From Pseudomonas sp. SID14000 (GTDB lineage: Bacteria > Pseudomonadota > Gammaproteobacteria > Pseudomonadales > Pseudomonadaceae), in NCBI RefSeq assembly GCF_002165135.1, contig NZ_NFZQ01000018.1, positions 1-64,000 of the forward strand: 64,000 nt of DNA, in the 5' to 3' direction. Below, piece after piece: positions 1-7,930 of the stretch. Each line of letters starts with the position of its first letter. Within the stretch, counting starts at the first letter, position 1. Both the position numbers and the translations under genes were made by a program. The notes beneath the pieces were generated by a model. That model ran no database searches and was not told the DNA's origin. It worked only from the letters and a program-made list of their open reading frames with translations.

Positions 1-89
1 CCAGCTTCTTCATGCGCTACAACCGAATCAGGCTCCACAGCTACAACGACTACCTGTCACCAATAGCTATGGAGCAGCAGGCGGCTTGA
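1..89 (+). CDS. IS3-family transposase (OrfB), 3' end only
   Basis: The first frame that can be read (from base 3) gives a short tail, FMRYNRIRLHSYNDYLSP, then a stop at 87-89. This matches the extreme C-terminus of DDE integrases of IS3-family elements, where the YN..R.HS...Y.SP motif follows the catalytic domain. Only about 28 residues lie in the window, so catalytic residues cannot be judged. The bases just after the stop (about 96-130, containing GGTGTCCGGAAATACTTGAC) could be the right terminal inverted repeat, but the left end is outside the window. The element may be intact or a remnant. Confidence 0.7.
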   Translation, partial: SFFMRYNRIRLHSYNDYLSPIAMEQQAA

Positions 90-183
90 TCACCGTAACC
101 GGTGTCCGGAAATACTTGACCAGAACAGTTCACCCGCGAAAGGGCCGGCCCAGGCACCCGAGAAATTTCAGGGGGATTCAACA

Positions 184-447
184 ATGACCACAGAAGACAC
201 CCAGTTCACCGTCGGCAAAACCACCTTCTAGCAGGGCGAGAACGGCACCCACCCACTGTTCCGCATCGAGCCCGGCATCCCGTGCAGAGACACCCGCGAA
301 CAGTCTTCAGAGTTGATGGGCTATGTACGCGAACTGACCATCACCGGCCTGATGGATGAGAAACCGATGATGATCTGGGCTGCGCACTACCTGAGTGCGA
401 TGGCCAAGGCGCTGATGGATGATGCTGAGTTGGGCATGAAGCAGTGA
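184..447 (+). pseudogene. DUF3077-like small protein gene, interrupted by an amber codon
   Basis: An 88-codon frame runs from ATG at 184 (AGGGGG ten bases upstream) to TGA at 445. It is broken by TAG at 229-231 (codon 16). Reading through it gives a protein with FTVGKTTF, HPLFRIEPGIPC, SELMGYVRELTITGLMDE and WAAHYLSAMAKALMDDAE, which resembles the short DUF3077 proteins common in Pseudomonas. In relatives the interrupted position is, from memory, a tyrosine, so a single TAC/TAT to TAG change would explain the stop. The rest of the frame is open, so the lesion looks recent, or there is suppression or an internal start. The function of the family is unknown. The gene sits directly after the IS remnant. 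Confidence 0.65.
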
Positions 448-841
448 GTGCTTGCCTTCAGTTCGCATGAGGGCTGCAAGGTGTTCGCCTTGGCAATTTC
501 AGCGCCTATGAGACCGAGCGCCGCCCGCGCGGCGCTTCGCGGGGCAAGCCCGCTCCCACATTTGTTGCAACGTGCCAAACCTGTCAGGCCATGGTTGCCC
601 GCTTTGTTGGACTGGCGATATCTCCCCGTTGGCGCTGCTGCCGCCCCACCTATCTTGAGTCGTGCGCCAAGGCTGACAACCATGGCCTCACAGACATGGC
701 CACGTTGCAACAAATGTGGGAGCGGGCTTGCCCCGCGAAGCGCCGCGCGGGCGGCGCTCGGTCTCATAGGCGCTGCAAACCTGTCGGTATACACCTGCTG
801 GCCCGCTGGACCTGGCGGATCGCGTGCTGCGTACCCTGCCT
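448..841. other. Gene-free stretch dominated by a long inverted repeat
   Basis: No convincing gene lies between the broken DUF3077 gene and the cytochrome gene. The open frames here are artefacts of a palindromic, GC-rich repeat pair (listed separately). The 66 bases after the repeat (776-841) show no U-tailed terminator for the minus-strand copper operon that ends at 842. The repeat itself may serve as its 3' boundary. Confidence 0.6.
500..775. repeat. Long inverted repeat (REP-type, 75-nt perfect arms)
   Basis: Bases 500-574 and 701-775 are exact reverse complements over 75 nt. Both contain the REP core GGCGCTTCGCGGGGCAAGCC followed by CGCTCCCACA. Towards the centre the arms diverge but keep a recognisable match (575-597 against 677-700). 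The loop between the perfect arms is 126 nt. This is a REPIN-like arrangement with unusually long, undiverged arms. The same variant core recurs at 38320-38592. Confidence 0.9.
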
Positions 842-1519
842 TCAGTCGTTATGCATGTGCTGCTTGCCATCGCGATGAGTATGCGCCTTTGAATGCCCCT
901 CATCATGATGGCCTGCGCCCGAGGCCTGCTCACCATGGTGGTCAGGCACGTTGCCGCGGTGCTGGCCTTCATGATTGTGCATTTCACTTTCGCCACCACC
1001 ATGCTGGTGGCCGCCACTGGCCGCGACCATTGTCTTGTACTGTTGGGCGTTCAACTGGGGCAGTTGATCCAGGAAGGCGACAATACCCCAGATGTATTCA
1101 TCGCCCATGCTTTTGCCCCAGGCCGGCATGCCGGAGGCCTTGATGCCGTGCTTGATGATCCAGAACGCAGCAGCGGGGTCGCCACTGATCCCGCTCCTGG
1201 CAAGGTTTGGGGGTGATGGATACAGAGCCTGGCTGAGTTCGGTCTTCTCGACGCCAGGGGCAAGGTGGCAACCGATGCACATGGCATTGTAGTTACCGGC
1301 GCCGGTACGAATCAGCGCTTCATCTTTCAGGTCTGGCACCTCGATGTCCCTGGCCCGCACTGCGATCGAGCGCTCCCGTGCCATGGCCAGAAAGGCATGC
1401 ACGGCGGGGAAATGGGGATCATCGGCCCCGACGTTGACCAGGCCGGAGTACGCGGCACCCAGCACGGCCACACTGGCCACTGCGCCTGCTGCAACAAGCG
1501 TTGTTATTGTTTTTTTCAT
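842..1519 (-). CDS. c-type cytochrome with His-rich C-terminal tail
   Basis: The 225-residue protein starts with a Lys-Lys/hydrophobic export signal (MKKTITTLVAAGAVASVAVL), so it should be periplasmic, perhaps membrane-tethered. A single haem-attachment motif CIGCH sits at residues 81-85, with a probable Met axial ligand in GMPAWG (about 130), giving a class I monohaem cytochrome. From about residue 168 the protein becomes a metal-ligand tail rich in His, Gly and Glu (HQHGGG, HNHEGQH, HTHRDGKQH). It starts 9 bases after the copB stop, so it is the last gene of the copper operon. Inference: an electron-transfer partner or copper-binding accessory of the CopA/CopB system. The tail is a likely copper-loading region rather than part of the haem fold. 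Confidence 0.75.
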   Translation of the reverse strand: MKKTITTLVAAGAVASVAVLGAAYSGLVNVGADDPHFPAVHAFLAMARERSIAVRARDIEVPDLKDEALIRTGAGNYNAMCIGCHLAPGVEKTELSQALYPSPPNLARSGISGDPAAAFWIIKHGIKASGMPAWGKSMGDEYIWGIVAFLDQLPQLNAQQYKTMVAASGGHQHGGGESEMHNHEGQHRGNVPDHHGEQASGAGHHDEGHSKAHTHRDGKQHMHND

Positions 1520-1528
1520 GTCTGGTTC

Positions 1529-2458
1529 TCAAAACCACATGCGAATACCGGCCACGAAACGCGCTTCATCCACATCACCACCCTCGTCGCGGATGAAATC
1601 GGCAGTTTTGCCGTAGGAGCGGTTCCAGGTGACGCCGATGTAGGGGGCGAACTGACGGACAACTTCATAGCGCAGGCGCAGCCCGACCTCGGTATTGGCC
1701 AGGCCGGAACCCACGCCGCGCCCGGGGTCGTTCTTGCCATAGAAATTGGCTTCAGCGGTTGGCTGCAGGATCAGGCGGTTGGTCAGCAGAATGTCGTAGT
1801 CGCCTTCCAGGCGTGCGGCAGTCTGGCCGTTCTCGCCAATGAACGCGGTGGCTTCGGCTTCGAAGTCGTAAAGCGCCATGCCCTGGATGCCGAACGCCGC
1901 CCAGGTCTGGGGGGATTCAGGCTTGAAATCCTGGCGGACCCCGGCAACTACATCCCACCATGGGCTGATCGAGCGGCCGTACAGCAGCTGCAATTCGGCA
2001 TCCTCGGTGACACCGTTGGTGCGTTCACCTTCGGAGCGGATCCACAGCCGGTTGATATCACCACCTATCCAGCCAGAAGCATCCCAGGCCAGCGTGCTGC
2101 CTTCATCGGCATCCTGGTACTCGAGCTGATCCAGTAGAAAGAAGCTGTTGAGCGCGCTGTCATGCACGTGATGCCCGCCCAACGGGGGGAAGGCCGCCTG
2201 GCGGTCTGCATCGGTCAGTACCGGGATCGGGGTGCGGCTGTTCGTCGTATCCGCCGAGCCGTGGTTCATTTTCGAATGATCCATAGCTCCATGATCCATG
2301 GCGCCATGGTCCATGCCCTGCATGCTGCCATGATCCATCTTGCCGTGGTCCATCATCGAATGGTCCATTTCTTCAGCGGCGAAGCTGGGCGCAGTACCCA
2401 GCACGCCGAGCGAAACGGCCAATGCCAGCAGCGATGGTCGTGCCAGGCTATTGAGCAT
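1529..2458 (-). CDS. copB: Copper resistance protein B, outer membrane
   Basis: Starting at the ATG at 2458 gives 309 residues with a clear signal peptide (MLNSLARPSLLALAVSLGVL, cleavage near SFA/AEE). AGGGA lies just upstream of this ATG; another in-frame ATG at 2488 would spoil the signal. The mature N-terminus is a methionine/histidine tract (repeats of MDHG/MDHS), followed by the conserved CopB domain that ends in an amphipathic C-terminal strand with terminal Phe (AGIRMWF), as expected for an outer-membrane beta-barrel. CopB binds copper outside the inner membrane and works with the oxidase CopA. The start overlaps the stop of the upstream small protein (2448-2450), indicating translational coupling. 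Confidence 0.9.
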   Translation of the reverse strand: MLNSLARPSLLALAVSLGVLGTAPSFAAEEMDHSMMDHGKMDHGSMQGMDHGAMDHGAMDHSKMNHGSADTTNSRTPIPVLTDADRQAAFPPLGGHHVHDSALNSFFLLDQLEYQDADEGSTLAWDASGWIGGDINRLWIRSEGERTNGVTEDAELQLLYGRSISPWWDVVAGVRQDFKPESPQTWAAFGIQGMALYDFEAEATAFIGENGQTAARLEGDYDILLTNRLILQPTAEANFYGKNDPGRGVGSGLANTEVGLRLRYEVVRQFAPYIGVTWNRSYGKTADFIRDEGGDVDEARFVAGIRMWF

Positions 2459-2777
2459 CTTTCCCTGCCTTGGCTTTGTCGCTGCCATGGGATTCCATCA
2501 TCTTGCCGTGGTCCATGCCTTGCATCGAACCATGGTCCATACCCTTCATGGCGTCATGGTCCATACCTTTCATCGAGCCGTGATCCATCCCTTTCATGGC
2601 GCCGTGATCCATGCCCTTCATCGCAGCATGGTCCATGCCTTGGCTGCCCTTGGCTTTTGCGGCATCGCCAGGCGGCTGGTTGTTGTCGCCAGCCCACGAC
2701 GACGGGGCATATACGGCAAGCAGGCCGGCCATCACGGCAGAAAGGAAAAACGCGCTTCGTTTCATTGGTTTGCTCAT
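2448..2777 (-). CDS. Small periplasmic Met/His-repeat copper-binding protein
   Basis: The start at 2777 (GGAG eight bases upstream) gives 109 residues with a signal peptide ending near SSWA/GDN. Residues 47-94 are six tandem octapeptides of the form GMDH-x-x-M-K, matching six 24-bp DNA repeats at about 2496-2639. Each unit supplies two Met and one His, typical soft and borderline ligands for Cu(I)/Cu(II). No enzymatic domain is visible. The gene begins inside the 3' end of copA and overlaps the start of copB, so the three are one transcript. Likely role: periplasmic copper sponge or chaperone. The same MDHG unit also occurs in CopA and CopB here, suggesting internal exchange between them. Confidence 0.8.
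   Translation of the reverse strand: MSKPMKRSAFFLSAVMAGLLAVYAPSSWAGDNNQPPGDAAKAKGSQGMDHAAMKGMDHGAMKGMDHGSMKGMDHDAMKGMDHGSMQGMDHGKMMESHGSDKAKAGKDAQ
2496..2639 (-). repeat. Six tandem 24-bp repeats encoding GMDHxxMK units
   Basis: The coding sequence of the small copper-binding protein contains six near-identical 24-bp units, one per octapeptide. Such in-frame tandem units can expand or contract by slippage and so change the number of metal sites. Shorter arrays of the same MDHG coding unit lie in copA (about 3340-3460) and copB (about 2260-2370). Confidence 0.85.
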
Positions 2778-2791
2778 CTCGGATCTCCAGT

Positions 2792-4561
2792 TCATTCGTC
2801 CACACGGACTTCGCGGAACATGCCCATTTCCATGTGGAACAGCAGGTGACAGTGATAGGCCCAACGTCCTAAAGCATCTGCAGTGACGCGGTAGCTTCGT
2901 TTTGAGCCAGGCGGCATGTCGATTGTGTGTTTGCGCACCATGAAGTTGCCGTTCTCATCCTCCAGGTCGCTCCACATGCCATGCAGGTGGATGGGGTGAG
3001 TCATCATGGTGTCGTTGACCAGGGTGATGCGCAGGCGCTCGCCATACTTGAGGCGCAGTGGCTCGGCATCGGAAAACTTGATGCCGTCAAAGGACCAGGC
3101 GAACTTTTCCATGTGGCCGGTGAGGTGCAGTTCGATTGTGCGACCAGGGGCGCGGCCGTCCGGGTCCGGGAAGGTGCTGCGCAGGTCCGCATACGTCAGC
3201 ACTCGGCGGCCGTTGTCACGCAGCCCGATGCCTGGATCGCCCAGTTTTGGCGTCGGGGTCATCGTTTGCATGTCGACCAGGGGGTTGTTGGTCTCGGAGT
3301 CTGGGTGGCTTTGCATGGCCGCGCTGGCGCCAGCCATGTCGCCATGGTTCATGCCGGCCATGCTGCCGTGGTCCATGCCCGCCATGTCGCCGTGATCCAT
3401 GCCTGCCATGCTGCCGTGGTCCATGTCGCCCATGCCGCCATGGTCCATTCCCATATCGCTCATGGAAATGAGTGGCCGTGGATCGACAGCCGGGACAGGG
3501 GCTTGCAAGCCTTCGCGCACAGCCAGGGTGCCCCTGGAATACCCGGTGCGGTCCATGGATTGAGCGAAAATGGTGTAAGCCTGCTCGCTTTCGGGCTCTA
3601 CGATGACATCGTAGGTTTCGGCAACGGCGATGCGGAACTCGTCGATCGAAACGGGTTTGACATACTGCCCGTCCGCCGCGACAACCGTCATCTTCAGGCC
3701 GGGAATTCGCACATCGAAATACGTCATGGCCGAGCCGTTGATGAAGCGCAGGCGGATTTTCTCGCCCGGCTTGAACACGCCCGTCCAGTTACCGTCCGGT
3801 GCCTGGCCATTCATCAGGTAGGTGTAGGTGTAGCCGCTCACATCGGCGAGATCGGTGGGGCTCATTTTCATCTCGGCCCACATCTTGCGGTCGGCTACAG
3901 CGGCGGACCAGCCCATTTCACTCACGTCGTTGACGAAATCACCTACCGTGCGCTTGTGATAGTTGTAATAGTCAGACTGTTTCTTGAGCTTGGACAGCAC
4001 CCGGGCAGGGTTTTCATCCGTCCAGTCGCTGAGCATGACCACATAGTCGCGGTCATAGGTGAACGGTTCAGGCTCTTTCGCATCGATGACCAAGGCGCCG
4101 TACACCCCGACCTGCTCCTGGAAACCGGAGTGGCTGTGGTACCAGTAGGTGCCGTTCTGCTGGACCTTGAACTTGTACTCATACATGCCGTTGGGGGCGA
4201 TGCCATGGAAGCTCAGGCCCGGCACGCCGTCCATATTCGCTGGCAGGATGATGCCGTGCCAGTGAATGGAGGTGTCCTGCTGCAAGCGGTTGCGCACACG
4301 CAGTGTGACGGTATCGCCTTCGCGCCAGCGTAGAATGGGCCCGGGCACGGAGCCGTTGATTGCCATCGCTGTACGCGCGGCGCCGGTAATGTTGACCGGC
4401 AGCTCACCGATGTAGAGGTCGAAGTCGGTGCCGCTCAGCACATTCGGTTGGCCGGGGCTGGTCACGGCCCAGACCGGCGTGCGCCACATGCCCAGCCCGC
4501 CAAGTAGTCCGGTAGCGGCCAGGCCTTTGACGAAGGAGCGTCTGGTGGTTCTGCTTTGCAT
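2792..4561 (-). CDS. copA: Copper resistance multicopper oxidase CopA
   Basis: This 589-residue protein has a Tat signal (TRRSFVKG, residues 6-13), as expected for a folded copper enzyme exported to the periplasm. The four copper-site clusters are present: HWHG (100-103), HSHSG (142-146), HPIHLHG (about 522-528) and HCHLLFHMEMGM (about 570-581). They hold the ligands for the type 1 and the trinuclear type 2/3 sites. Between about 375 and 412 lies a Met-rich insert of MDHG(S/D)MAG repeats, the region linked to copper binding in CopA/PcoA proteins. It is first in the operon copA - small repeat protein - copB - cytochrome c. Family knowledge: it oxidises or sequesters periplasmic Cu(I). Confidence 0.95.
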   Translation of the reverse strand: MQSRTTRRSFVKGLAATGLLGGLGMWRTPVWAVTSPGQPNVLSGTDFDLYIGELPVNITGAARTAMAINGSVPGPILRWREGDTVTLRVRNRLQQDTSIHWHGIILPANMDGVPGLSFHGIAPNGMYEYKFKVQQNGTYWYHSHSGFQEQVGVYGALVIDAKEPEPFTYDRDYVVMLSDWTDENPARVLSKLKKQSDYYNYHKRTVGDFVNDVSEMGWSAAVADRKMWAEMKMSPTDLADVSGYTYTYLMNGQAPDGNWTGVFKPGEKIRLRFINGSAMTYFDVRIPGLKMTVVAADGQYVKPVSIDEFRIAVAETYDVIVEPESEQAYTIFAQSMDRTGYSRGTLAVREGLQAPVPAVDPRPLISMSDMGMDHGGMGDMDHGSMAGMDHGDMAGMDHGSMAGMNHGDMAGASAAMQSHPDSETNNPLVDMQTMTPTPKLGDPGIGLRDNGRRVLTYADLRSTFPDPDGRAPGRTIELHLTGHMEKFAWSFDGIKFSDAEPLRLKYGERLRITLVNDTMMTHPIHLHGMWSDLEDENGNFMVRKHTIDMPPGSKRSYRVTADALGRWAYHCHLLFHMEMGMFREVRVDE

Positions 4562-4836
4562 GCCGTTGCGTCCAGTCAGTCGAAAAGTTGCTGGTATTCA
4601 GGCGGGTGAATGCCCAGCCTGTGGGTCGAGAAGCCCCACAATCTTCCTTAACGCTAGCTGACCTGCGCTGTCAGCTGGCTGAGCTTCAGATTACTTTTCT
4701 GTCAGCTTGCGGTGGGTCAAATTCAGTAAGCGCGCCGCGCACCCTGTGGGAGCGGGCGTGCCTGCGAAGGGCTGCAAAGCCTGTAGAAATCCTCATGCGG
4801 CGTACCGCTAGTTCGGCAGGCTCATTGGCTTGGCCG
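4562..4836. promoter_or_regulatory. copA leader/promoter region with one solitary REP
   Basis: This 275-bp gap separates copA from the end of the ABC operon. On the minus strand it contains CTGACAGAAAAGTAATCTG (about 4688-4707), which resembles, from memory, the cop box recognised by CopR-type response regulators in Pseudomonas (TTACNGAAATGTAATC-like). A single REP-like hairpin sequence (CTGTGGGAGCGGGCGTGCCTGCGAA, about 4744-4768) lies between the cop box and the ABC operon and may mark the end of the latter. No copRS genes lie in the window, so the regulator must be encoded elsewhere. Confidence 0.5.
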
Positions 4837-6033
4837 CTACTCACTGCGCAGCGCCGCCACCGGATGCAGGCGGGCGGCCCGCAGTGCCGGCGCCAGGCCG
4901 GCGAGAATACCGAGCAGCGCCGCCAGCAGCAGCGCCAGTAGCAGAAACAGCGGATGCAGCGCCAAGGGCAGGCTCGGCATGGCCAGGTGCAGTAGCCCCA
5001 GCAGAAGGCCCATCGACAGCAGGCCAAGCAGGCCACCGGCCAGTGACAACAGCGTCGCTTCGGCGAGAAACAGCCCGAGCACCTGCCGCGGACTGGCACC
5101 AATCGCCCGCAGCAGGCCGATTTCCGCCGTGCGTTCGCCCACAGTGGTCGTCATGATGGTGAGAATGCCGACAGCGCCGACCAACAGGGAAATGCCCCCC
5201 AAGGCACCGATCGCCAGGCTCAAGGTGCCGAGAACACGGTTGAAGCTGCGCAGCATGTCGTCCTGGGTGGTCAGGCTGAAGTCCTCGGTGCCGTGCCGTT
5301 CGCCGAGCACCTGACGAATCTGCCGGCTCAATGCCCGTGAAGTTGTACCTGCGCCGAACACCACATGGGCTTTGACCACCCCGGTGCGGTTGAACAGGCT
5401 TTGCGCCCAGTCCACCGGGATGTAGGCGATATCGTCGAGGTTGAAGCTAAGCAACTGGCCCTTCTTCTCCATCACGCCGATCACCCGGAAACGCACGCCG
5501 CCGACGCGGATAAACTCGCCCAGCGGATTGCGCGCACCGAACAGCTCGGTACGCAATTGATGGCCGAGCACCACATAGGGCGGCGAACGACCGTCACGGG
5601 CCGCGGGCAGGAACTCGCCCAGGCTTAGCTGCATGCGCCAGGCCTGCGTCAGCTGATGGCCACCACCGAGAATGTCGCTGCGCCGGCTCAGTTGGCCGAA
5701 CTGGATATCCCCGCTGCCCTGAATGATCGGCACCGCCGCCTCGACATGCGGCAAGCGCCGCAGGGCGTCGGTGTCACTGATGGTCAGTGGCCGTACGCTG
5801 CCGAGCAGGCCGCCGAGGCCGCTGGTCTGGGTCTTGCCCGGGCGCACGGTGATGATCCGCGTACCGAACTGCGAGAAGTTCTCCATCACATAGCCGCGCA
5901 CGCCTTCGCCGATGGCCGTGAGCAGCGCCACGGCGGCTATCCCGATCGCTACCCCGAGCAGGGTCAGCAGGCTGCGCAAGGGGCGACAGGTCAGCGCCGA
6001 GCTGGTCAGCCGGAGACCATCTTGCCAGCGCAT
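4837..6033 (-). CDS. FtsX/MacB-type ABC transporter permease (second permease)
   Basis: Starting at the ATG at 6033 (MRWQDGLRLTSSAL) gives 398 residues; the longer frame only adds non-hydrophobic sequence inside the previous gene. One N-terminal membrane helix (LLTLLGVAIGIAAVALLTAI) is followed by a large periplasmic domain (about 60-270) and three C-terminal helices. The family signature GERTAEIGLLRAIGASPRQV lies between the second and third. The stop of the upstream permease and this ATG share one base (TGATG), so translation is coupled. It pairs with the first permease, probably as a heterodimer, in a transporter fed by the separate ATPase and adaptor. The substrate is unknown. Confidence 0.85.
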   Translation of the reverse strand: MRWQDGLRLTSSALTCRPLRSLLTLLGVAIGIAAVALLTAIGEGVRGYVMENFSQFGTRIITVRPGKTQTSGLGGLLGSVRPLTISDTDALRRLPHVEAAVPIIQGSGDIQFGQLSRRSDILGGGHQLTQAWRMQLSLGEFLPAARDGRSPPYVVLGHQLRTELFGARNPLGEFIRVGGVRFRVIGVMEKKGQLLSFNLDDIAYIPVDWAQSLFNRTGVVKAHVVFGAGTTSRALSRQIRQVLGERHGTEDFSLTTQDDMLRSFNRVLGTLSLAIGALGGISLLVGAVGILTIMTTTVGERTAEIGLLRAIGASPRQVLGLFLAEATLLSLAGGLLGLLSMGLLLGLLHLAMPSLPLALHPLFLLLALLLAALLGILAGLAPALRAARLHPVAALRSE

Positions 6034-7244
6034 CAGTGCGCTCCCGGCGGGCGTAGCGCCGCCACCGGCTCCAGCGCCGAGGCCCGAGCGGCCGGCAGCC
6101 AGGCGAACAGCAGTGCTGTGCCGAGTGCCAGCAGTACTGCGCCAGCCCGTGCCCACCAGGGTGCATAGAGCGGCAGATCGAACGCCAGGCGTCCCAGCCA
6201 GAGCAAGGTTTCGGCCAGGAGCAGCCCCGCCAGCGCCCCCGTCAGGGCCAGCAGCGCCGCCTCGCCGAGGAACAGCAGGCGCAGCTGCGCCGCCGTCACA
6301 CCTATGGCTTTGAGCAGGCCGATCTCGGCGCTGCGCTGGCTCACCGCAATCCAGGTCACGTTCATGATCAGGATGCCTGCCACCACCAGGCTGATCGCGG
6401 CAATCCCGGCCACCGCCAAGGTCAGCACCGAGAGTATCTGGTCGAAGGCGCTGAGCAGGCTGTCCTGGCTGACCAGGGTGACGTCTTCCTCACCCTCGTG
6501 GCGTTCCTTGAGCGCGGCGAGTATCAGGCGCTTGCTACGGTCGAGAACGCTCGGACCATGCACCTCGACAAACACCCGCGACAACCCCTCGCTATTGAAC
6601 AAGGCCTGGGCACTGGCCACCGGGATGATCAACATCTCGGCGAAATCCATGCCCAGGGATTCGCCCCGCTCACCGAGGATACCGACCACCCGGAAGCGCC
6701 GGTCGCCGGCGCGCAACCATTCACCCAGGGCCGGGCGTGCACCGAACAGCTCGCGCCGGAGTTTGCCGCCGATCACGCAGACGGCCTCGGCCTGTTCAGG
6801 GGCCAGCGCCGGCAGGGGTTGGCCCTGGACGACCGTCAGTTGGCGAATGGCGAAGAAGTCCCGGGTGGTGCCCAGGGTCAGCACCTCACGATTGCGGTTG
6901 CCGACTATCACCTCCATCTGCCCGGCCTGTTGCGGCGCGACCCGGCGGATGCCCGGCAGCCGGGTGATGGCCTGGACATCCTGCAAGGTCAATTCGTGCG
7001 GCGTCAGGCCGGTGAGCGGAGGCATTCGCCCCGTGGTTTCCTTGCGGCCCGGGAAAACGATCAGGATGTCGCGCCCGAGCAGCGAGAACTCGTTCAGCAC
7101 GAAGGCCCGCGCCCCAGCGCCAAGGCCGGTGAGCAGGTTGACCGCCACCACCCCGATGGCGATGGCCAGCAGTAGCATCAGGCTGCGCGAGCGGTGCCCA
7201 CGCAAAGCGCCGAGCCAGAAGCCCAGGGCATCGGCAGCGCGCAT
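6033..7244 (-). CDS. FtsX/MacB-type ABC transporter permease (first permease)
   Basis: The 403-residue protein has an N-terminal helix (RSLMLLLAIAIGVVAVNLLTGL), a MacB-like periplasmic domain (about 50-270), then three C-terminal helices with the conserved segment QRSAEIGLLKAIGVTAAQL before the third helix. The start ATG shares one base with the TGA of the ATPase gene. It is about as long as its neighbour and clearly paralogous (same motif placement), so the transporter most likely uses two different permeases. MacB, by contrast, fuses ATPase and permease in one chain. Family role: mechanotransmission-type export of peptides, toxins or lipoproteins from the periplasm. Confidence 0.87.
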   Translation of the reverse strand: MRAADALGFWLGALRGHRSRSLMLLLAIAIGVVAVNLLTGLGAGARAFVLNEFSLLGRDILIVFPGRKETTGRMPPLTGLTPHELTLQDVQAITRLPGIRRVAPQQAGQMEVIVGNRNREVLTLGTTRDFFAIRQLTVVQGQPLPALAPEQAEAVCVIGGKLRRELFGARPALGEWLRAGDRRFRVVGILGERGESLGMDFAEMLIIPVASAQALFNSEGLSRVFVEVHGPSVLDRSKRLILAALKERHEGEEDVTLVSQDSLLSAFDQILSVLTLAVAGIAAISLVVAGILIMNVTWIAVSQRSAEIGLLKAIGVTAAQLRLLFLGEAALLALTGALAGLLLAETLLWLGRLAFDLPLYAPWWARAGAVLLALGTALLFAWLPAARASALEPVAALRPPGAH

Positions 7245-7930
7245 CAGGCCAGCGCCCGCTGCGGCGCAATATTGTGGATGCGCCCGTCACGCATGTGTAG
7301 CTGGCGCTGTGCGCGGGCGCCCAGGCTGGCGTCGTGGGTCACCACTATCAGGGTCAGGCCCTCGCTGTTGAGCTCCTCCAGCAGGGTGAAGACCTCGGCA
7401 CCGGCCTGGCTATCGAGATTGCCAGTGGGCTCGTCGGCCAACAACAGCGCCGGTTGCATGACCATCGCCCGGGCGATCGCGACGCGTTGGCGCTGACCAC
7501 CGGACAGCTCGGCCGGGCGGTGGGCAATGCGCTCGCCCAGCCCCAGGCGCGCCACCAATTGGCTGCTGCGTTTGCGCCGTTGTGCCGCACCGATACCGGC
7601 GAGGACCATCGGCAGCTCGATGTTTTCCAGCACCGTCAGCCGTGCAATCAGGTGGTAGGACTGGAACACGAAACCTATCAGCCGGCTGCGCAACTGGGCG
7701 CGCCGTGCCTCGCTCAGCGCCGTTGTAGCCTCGCCCTGCAGCCAGTATTCGCCGGCGCTCGGTGCATCGAGCAGACCGAGGATGTTCAGCAGGGTCGACT
7801 TACCCGAGCCCGACGGGCCCATCACTGCCATGTAATCTCCGGCGGCGATGTCCAGATCCAGGCTGTCCAGCCCCATCACCTGCTGTTCGCCCAGCTGGAA
7901 GCTGCGGCTGCCGCCGCGCAGGCGGATCAT
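7244..7930 (-). CDS. ABC transporter ATP-binding protein (MacB/LolD type)
   Basis: This 228-residue nucleotide-binding subunit has every catalytic element: Walker A GPSGSGKST (38-46), Q-loop glutamine (about 90), signature ELSGGQRQR (141-149), Walker B LLLADEPTGNLD (162-173) and the H-loop VVTHD (197-200). The DEPTGNLD form is typical of the LolD/MacB/FtsE subgroup. Its ATG overlaps the stop of the adaptor gene by ATGA and its TGA overlaps the first permease start, so the four genes form one coupled operon. It should energise export through the two FtsX-type permeases and the HlyD-type adaptor. Confidence 0.93.
   Translation of the reverse strand: MIRLRGGSRSFQLGEQQVMGLDSLDLDIAAGDYMAVMGPSGSGKSTLLNILGLLDAPSAGEYWLQGEATTALSEARRAQLRSRLIGFVFQSYHLIARLTVLENIELPMVLAGIGAAQRRKRSSQLVARLGLGERIAHRPAELSGGQRQRVAIARAMVMQPALLLADEPTGNLDSQAGAEVFTLLEELNSEGLTLIVVTHDASLGARAQRQLHMRDGRIHNIAPQRALA

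Noticed and set aside
387..1017. Small frames around the first long inverted repeat
   Set aside because: Mirror-image frames arise from the palindromic REP sequence and share the same Arg/Ala-rich composition on both strands.
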